This document shows, one piece after another, positions 60,890-64,000 of a DNA stretch of 64,000 bases. Location: the NCBI GenBank assembly GCA_965279565.1, contig OZ257249.1, forward strand, positions 2,604,001 to 2,668,000. Direction: 5' to 3'. Origin of the DNA: Tagaea sp965279565. GTDB lineage: Bacteria; Pseudomonadota; Alphaproteobacteria; CACIAM-22H2. The position numbers were made by a program, and so were the translations under genes. Position 1 is the stretch's first letter, and the number at the start of each line of letters is the position of its first letter. The notes beneath the pieces are model-generated. The model did no database searches. It was given only the letters and a program-made list of their open reading frames with translations, and was not told where the DNA came from.

Positions 60890-61057
60890 CGTGGCGGCGA
60901 CCGGCCCGCGATCCCGCGCGGACGTCGTATCGGTCGCCGGAAGGGCGGATAGGGCCGCCCACCCAACCGGACCCGAGCCTCCCGATGCACGGGCGAATCG
61001 GTCCGGACCATCGACCCTCGAATCATGCGGGAGGCGGAGTCAGGCGGTCAAGAAAGA
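60890..61057 (-). other. Structured leader with several inverted repeats
   Basis: The 168 bp between the livF-type stop and the small gene's ribosome site carries no gene but four dyads: GCCTCCCG/CGGGAGGC (60977-60984/61028-61035), the 10-bp palindrome GGTCCGGACC (61000-61009), GGGCGG/CCGCCC (60943-60948/60955-60960) and CGGCGACCG/CGGTCGCCG (60895-60903/60931-60939). The last stem ends 6 nt before the Shine-Dalgarno. The arrangement suggests a folded 5' leader, possibly regulatory. Confidence 0.45.
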
Positions 61058-61750
61058 TCAGACGCCGAGATAGCGATGCTGAATTTCCGGTGCTGCCGAA
61101 AGGGCCGCCGAGCGGCCTTCCCAGACGATCCGGCCTTTCTCGACAATTACATGACGGTCGGCGAGCTTCAGGAGAGCGTCGAGATTCTTGTCGATGACGA
61201 GGATCGCTTGCCGTTCGGACTTGAGCGCGGCAAGGCAGCGCCAGATTTCCTGCCGGACAAGCGGGGCAAGTCCTTCGGTCGCTTCGTCGAGGATCAGCAG
61301 CTTCGGGTTGGTCATCAAGGCCCGGCCGATCGCGAGCATCTGCTGCTCGCCGCCCGAAAGCTGGTTGCCCATGTTGCCGGCACGCTCGGCGAGCCTCGGA
61401 AAGAACGCATGCACCTTGGCGAGCGTCCAGCCGCCGGCGACGGGGCGCGCGGTCGCGATCAGGTTTTCCCGGACCGTGAGGTTCGGGAAAATCTGCCGCC
61501 CTTCGGGGACAAGACCGATCCCGGCCTGTGCGACGCGGTAGGCCGGCTGACCGGTCAGGTCGGCGCCGTCGAGGCGGACCGTGCCGGATTTCGGACGGGT
61601 CAGGGACATGATCGAACGGACGGTCGTCGTCTTGCCCATGCCGTTGCGGCCGAGCAGCGTCACGACCTCGCCGGCGGCGACCGTGAACGACACGCCGAAC
61701 AGCACCTGGCTGGCGCCGTAGCTCGTTTCGAGGCCCGAGACCTCAAGCAT
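61058..61750 (-). CDS. livF: Branched-chain amino acid-type ABC transporter ATP-binding protein LivF (second system)
   Basis: 230 residues. Walker A GRNGMGKTT, Q loop IGLVPEGRQIFPNLTVRENL, signature QLSGGEQQMLAIGRAL and Walker B KLLILDEATEGLAP. DEATEG in place of DEPSLG is a variant seen in some amide/urea and BCAA systems. The ATG at 61750 overlaps the livG stop by 8 bp. It is the last transporter gene of the second operon; the substrate is probably an amino acid, amide or related compound. Confidence 0.88.
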   Translation of the reverse strand: MLEVSGLETSYGASQVLFGVSFTVAAGEVVTLLGRNGMGKTTTVRSIMSLTRPKSGTVRLDGADLTGQPAYRVAQAGIGLVPEGRQIFPNLTVRENLIATARPVAGGWTLAKVHAFFPRLAERAGNMGNQLSGGEQQMLAIGRALMTNPKLLILDEATEGLAPLVRQEIWRCLAALKSERQAILVIDKNLDALLKLADRHVIVEKGRIVWEGRSAALSAAPEIQHRYLGV

Positions 61751-62504
61751 CGCCTTCTCCCAGATAGGCGGCCCGCACTTCCGGATTGGCGCGGATCGCA
61801 TCGGGAATGTCGGAGGCGATGACGCGGCCATAGACGAGGACGGTGATGCGGTCGGCAAGCGCGAAGACGACATCCATGTCGTGCTCGACGAGCAAGATGG
61901 TCTCCTCCCCTTTTAGGCGCGCGAGCAGCTGCGTCATCCGCTCGGATTCGTCCTTGCCCATGCCCGCCATCGGCTCGTCGAGAAGCAGCAGGCGGGGGCG
62001 GGTGGCAAGCGCCATCGCGATCTCGAGTTGGCGCTGCTCGCCGTGCGCCAGATTGACCGCACGCACGTCGGCGCGTGCACCGAGGCCGACGCGTTCGAGG
62101 ATGGCGCGTGCCGGTTCGCGCAGTGCGCTTTCGCCGCGTGCGGCACGCCAGAAACGGAATGAATGGCCGTCCTTGGCCTGCACGGCCATCGCGACATTGT
62201 CGAGGGCGGTGAAGGTCCGGAAGACGGACGTGATCTGGTACGAGCGCGCGATGCCGAGGCGCGCACGTGCATCGACCGGAAGGCGCGTCACGTCGTGACC
62301 TGAAAAGCGGATCTCTCCGCCATTGGGCGAGATCTCGCCGGCAAGCTGGGCGACGAGCGTAGTCTTGCCCGCACCGTTGGGTCCGATGATCGCGTGGATA
62401 TCGCCCTTCCGGATGTCGAGGCTGACATTGTCGGTCGCAGTCAGGCCGCCATAGCGCTTGACCAGCCGGTCGACCGAAAGGAGGGAGTCAGTGCCGGTCG
62501 ACAT
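61743..62504 (-). CDS. livG: Branched-chain amino acid-type ABC transporter ATP-binding protein LivG (second system)
   Basis: 253 residues. Walker A GPNGAGKTT, IARSYQITSVFRTFTALDNV as Q-loop region, signature variant NLAHGEQRQLEIAMAL and Walker B RLLLLDEPMAGMGKDE, with LLVEHDMDVVFAL. The start overlaps the livM gene by 17 bp. It differs clearly from the first LivG (Ser-Tyr-Gln-Ile in place of Arg-Thr-Phe-Gln-Asn), so it is a separate paralogous system. Confidence 0.88.
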   Translation of the reverse strand: MSTGTDSLLSVDRLVKRYGGLTATDNVSLDIRKGDIHAIIGPNGAGKTTLVAQLAGEISPNGGEIRFSGHDVTRLPVDARARLGIARSYQITSVFRTFTALDNVAMAVQAKDGHSFRFWRAARGESALREPARAILERVGLGARADVRAVNLAHGEQRQLEIAMALATRPRLLLLDEPMAGMGKDESERMTQLLARLKGEETILLVEHDMDVVFALADRITVLVYGRVIASDIPDAIRANPEVRAAYLGEGDA

Positions 62505-63480
62505 CGCGCTCCTCCTTCGGCAGGAACCAGCCGAATATGCCGCGCCGCGCGAACAAAACGAGCAGCAGCAGGATCGGTCCGAAAACGACCATCCAGTGCT
62601 CGGTATAGTCTGGAAGCGTCTTCTCGAGGAACAGGAAGGCGAGCGCGCCGACGACCGGGCCGAACAGCGTGCCCATGCCGCCGAGCACGACCATGACGAT
62701 CAGGTCGCCCGACCGCGTCCAGTGCATGATCGAGGGGCTGATGTAGCTTTCGTGCGCCGCAAACAGGGCGCCGGCGAGGCCGGCGGTCGCACCGGCGATC
62801 GCGAAGGCGGCCAGCTTGTAGCGCGTCGTCGGGAAACCCAGCGCCTTCATGCGCCGTTCGTTCTCGCGACAGGCCTGGACGACCATGCCGAAGCGCGAAT
62901 TCACCATGCGCCTTCCGGCGTAAAGCACCGCACACAGCACGGCCAGAACGAGATAGTAGAACGCCGTGTCGTCCTGCGTGTCGATCAGGCCGAAGGCGAT
63001 GGTATCGCCATCGAACCGCAGGCCGTCGTCGCCGCCATAGGCGCGCAGCGAGACGAAGAAGAAATAGATCATCTGCGCGAAGGCGAGCGTGATCATGATG
63101 AAATAGATGCCGGTCGTGCGCAGGCTGATCAGGCCGATCAGGAAGGCGGCTCCGCCCGAGACGAGGATTGCCGCCGTCCACGTGACGAGCACGTTGTTCG
63201 TTCCCATCCACGTGCCGATCAGCGGCACCTCGCGCCCGGCATGCCAGTTGAGGATCGCGACGACATAGGCGCCCACGCCGAAGAACGCGGCATGCCCGAA
63301 ACAGACCATGCCGCCATAGCCGAGGATCAGGTCAAGGCTGACGGCAGCGATCGCGAAGATCAGGATCCGCCGGAACTGGGCGATCTGGTATTCCTGACCC
63401 GCCAGCGTCGCGACGACCGGCAACGCGACCAATGCCAGCAGCAGCAGGATCACGAACCAGGTGCGTCGGTCGAGCTTCAT
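62488..63480 (-). CDS. livM: Branched-chain amino acid-type ABC transporter permease LivM (second system)
   Basis: 330 residues, LivM without the N-terminal extension of the first copy. It has IAAVSLDLILGYGGMVCFGH and TGIYFIMITLAFAQMIYFFF, and the EAA loop CRENERRMKALGFPTTRYKL. About ten membrane segments. Begins 3 bp after the livH stop on the minus strand and overlaps livG by 17 bp. Confidence 0.89.
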   Translation of the reverse strand: MKLDRRTWFVILLLLALVALPVVATLAGQEYQIAQFRRILIFAIAAVSLDLILGYGGMVCFGHAAFFGVGAYVVAILNWHAGREVPLIGTWMGTNNVLVTWTAAILVSGGAAFLIGLISLRTTGIYFIMITLAFAQMIYFFFVSLRAYGGDDGLRFDGDTIAFGLIDTQDDTAFYYLVLAVLCAVLYAGRRMVNSRFGMVVQACRENERRMKALGFPTTRYKLAAFAIAGATAGLAGALFAAHESYISPSIMHWTRSGDLIVMVVLGGMGTLFGPVVGALAFLFLEKTLPDYTEHWMVVFGPILLLLVLFARRGIFGWFLPKEERDVDRH

Positions 63481-63483
63481 CGC

Positions 63484-63999
63484 CTAGGCCCGCGCCGCGA
63501 ACAGGCCGGCCGGCTTCCAGAACAGGACGGCGGCCATAAGGATATAGATCGCCATCTCGGCGATCGCCGTCGGCAGGCCGAGCTGTGCGGGCACGATGCG
63601 CCCGAACGTGTCGACGATGCCGACGATGATCGCCGCGACGAACGCGCCGCGGATCGAGCCGATGCCGCCGATGACGATGACGACGAAGGTCTTGATCAGC
63701 ATCGAATCGCCCATGCCGATCTCGACCACATAGATGGGCCCGGCCATGGCGCCGGCGAGTGCCGCGAGGGCGGCCCCCAGCGCGAAGACCAGCGTGTAGA
63801 GGCGCTTGATGTCGACCCCCAGCGCCCCGATCATCTCGCGATTGGAGGCACCCGCCCGGATCAGCATGCCCACGCGGGTCCGCGCGATCAGCCACCACAA
63901 GCCAAGTGCCACCGCAAGACCAACCGCCAGCACGACGAGCCGGTAGACCGGGTACGGGGCACCCGGGATCAGTTCGACGCGGCCCGACAGGAACGCGGG
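63484..63999 (-). CDS. livH: Branched-chain amino acid-type ABC transporter permease LivH, C-terminal part (5' end outside window)
   Basis: The frame is open to the window edge, so only the last ~171 residues are seen. They include VELIPGAPYPVYRLVVLAVG, the loop RAGASNREMIGALGVDIKRL, and the permease end FVVIVIGGIGSIRGAFVAAI. An apparent GTG start at 63933 is internal. With LivM, LivG and LivF it forms a second liv-type importer; its binding protein should lie beyond the right edge. Confidence 0.88.
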   Translation of the reverse strand, partial: PAFLSGRVELIPGAPYPVYRLVVLAVGLAVALGLWWLIARTRVGMLIRAGASNREMIGALGVDIKRLYTLVFALGAALAALAGAMAGPIYVVEIGMGDSMLIKTFVVIVIGGIGSIRGAFVAAIIVGIVDTFGRIVPAQLGLPTAIAEMAIYILMAAVLFWKPAGLFAARA

Positions 64000-64000
64000 A

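Noticed and set aside
60874..60890. Stretch CTGGATCACCTCCTTTC resembling the 3' end of 16S rRNA
   Set aside because: Only about 17 nt match and no upstream 16S sequence is present; it is better explained as a strong Shine-Dalgarno on the other strand.

Overview
The window is a gene-dense, GC-rich stretch of chromosome, most likely from an alphaproteobacterium and plausibly a Rhodospirillales-type lineage. The basis is the long-form PstC and PstA, an RpoH-type heat-shock sigma factor, a FliG motor gene, a DUF6867-like gene after livF, frequent ATGA/GTGA start-stop overlaps and several TTG/GTG starts behind good Shine-Dalgarno sites. No rRNA, tRNA, CRISPR array, insertion sequence, integrase or phage gene was seen. 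It reads as ordinary chromosome devoted to nutrient uptake and nitrogen and phosphorus scavenging.

Layout. 1-560 is the 3' end of fliG. 858-5868 holds a Tat-exported amidohydrolase, an aldo/keto reductase, rpoH, and a sigma-54-type response regulator cut in two by one in-frame stop. 6033-11286 is a complete branched-chain amino acid ABC operon (livH-M-G-F, small membrane protein, binding protein) closed by a strong terminator. 11513-17610 is pstSCAB-phoU-phoB, preceded by a Pho-box-like site. 17648-28682 combines amidase-signature enzymes, an oligopeptide/dipeptide ABC operon, an M81 (MlrC-like) peptidase and an MFS carrier. 28676-31854 has an FMN-binding protein, a Nudix hydrolase, gamma-glutamyltransferase and a MarR regulator. 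Divergent from the last is a tight alpha/beta hydrolase, acyl-CoA dehydrogenase, acyl-CoA ligase operon (31896-35312).

35280-43694 has marC, allantoinase puuE, an amidase and allophanate hydrolase, then a divergent putrescine/polyamine-type ABC operon (potFGHI). 43954-45688 is an M23 peptidase with a coupled bactofilin. 45699-52736 has an SDR, the full urease set ureDABCEFG and an M20-family ureide/carbamoyl hydrolase. 52746-56235 carries a soluble histidine kinase, an orphan nitrate/taurine-type ATPase, hiuH and puuD. 56338-59876 has a Tat-exported PhoX phosphatase, an EamA transporter and a Sel1-repeat protein. The right end (59880-64000) has enoyl-CoA hydratase, a probable unannotated 39-codon gene with a structured leader and its own terminator, and a second, incomplete liv-type operon.

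Together puuD, hiuH, puuE, the M20 hydrolase and urease cover most of a urate-to-ammonia route. The decarboxylase UraD and urea carboxylase are not in the window. The pst operon and phoX form a phosphate-starvation set, each with a candidate Pho box. The items most worth a second look are the small gene and leader at 60755-61057, the interrupted sigma-54 regulator with altered GAFTGA and Walker B motifs, and the short PuuD without a haem domain.
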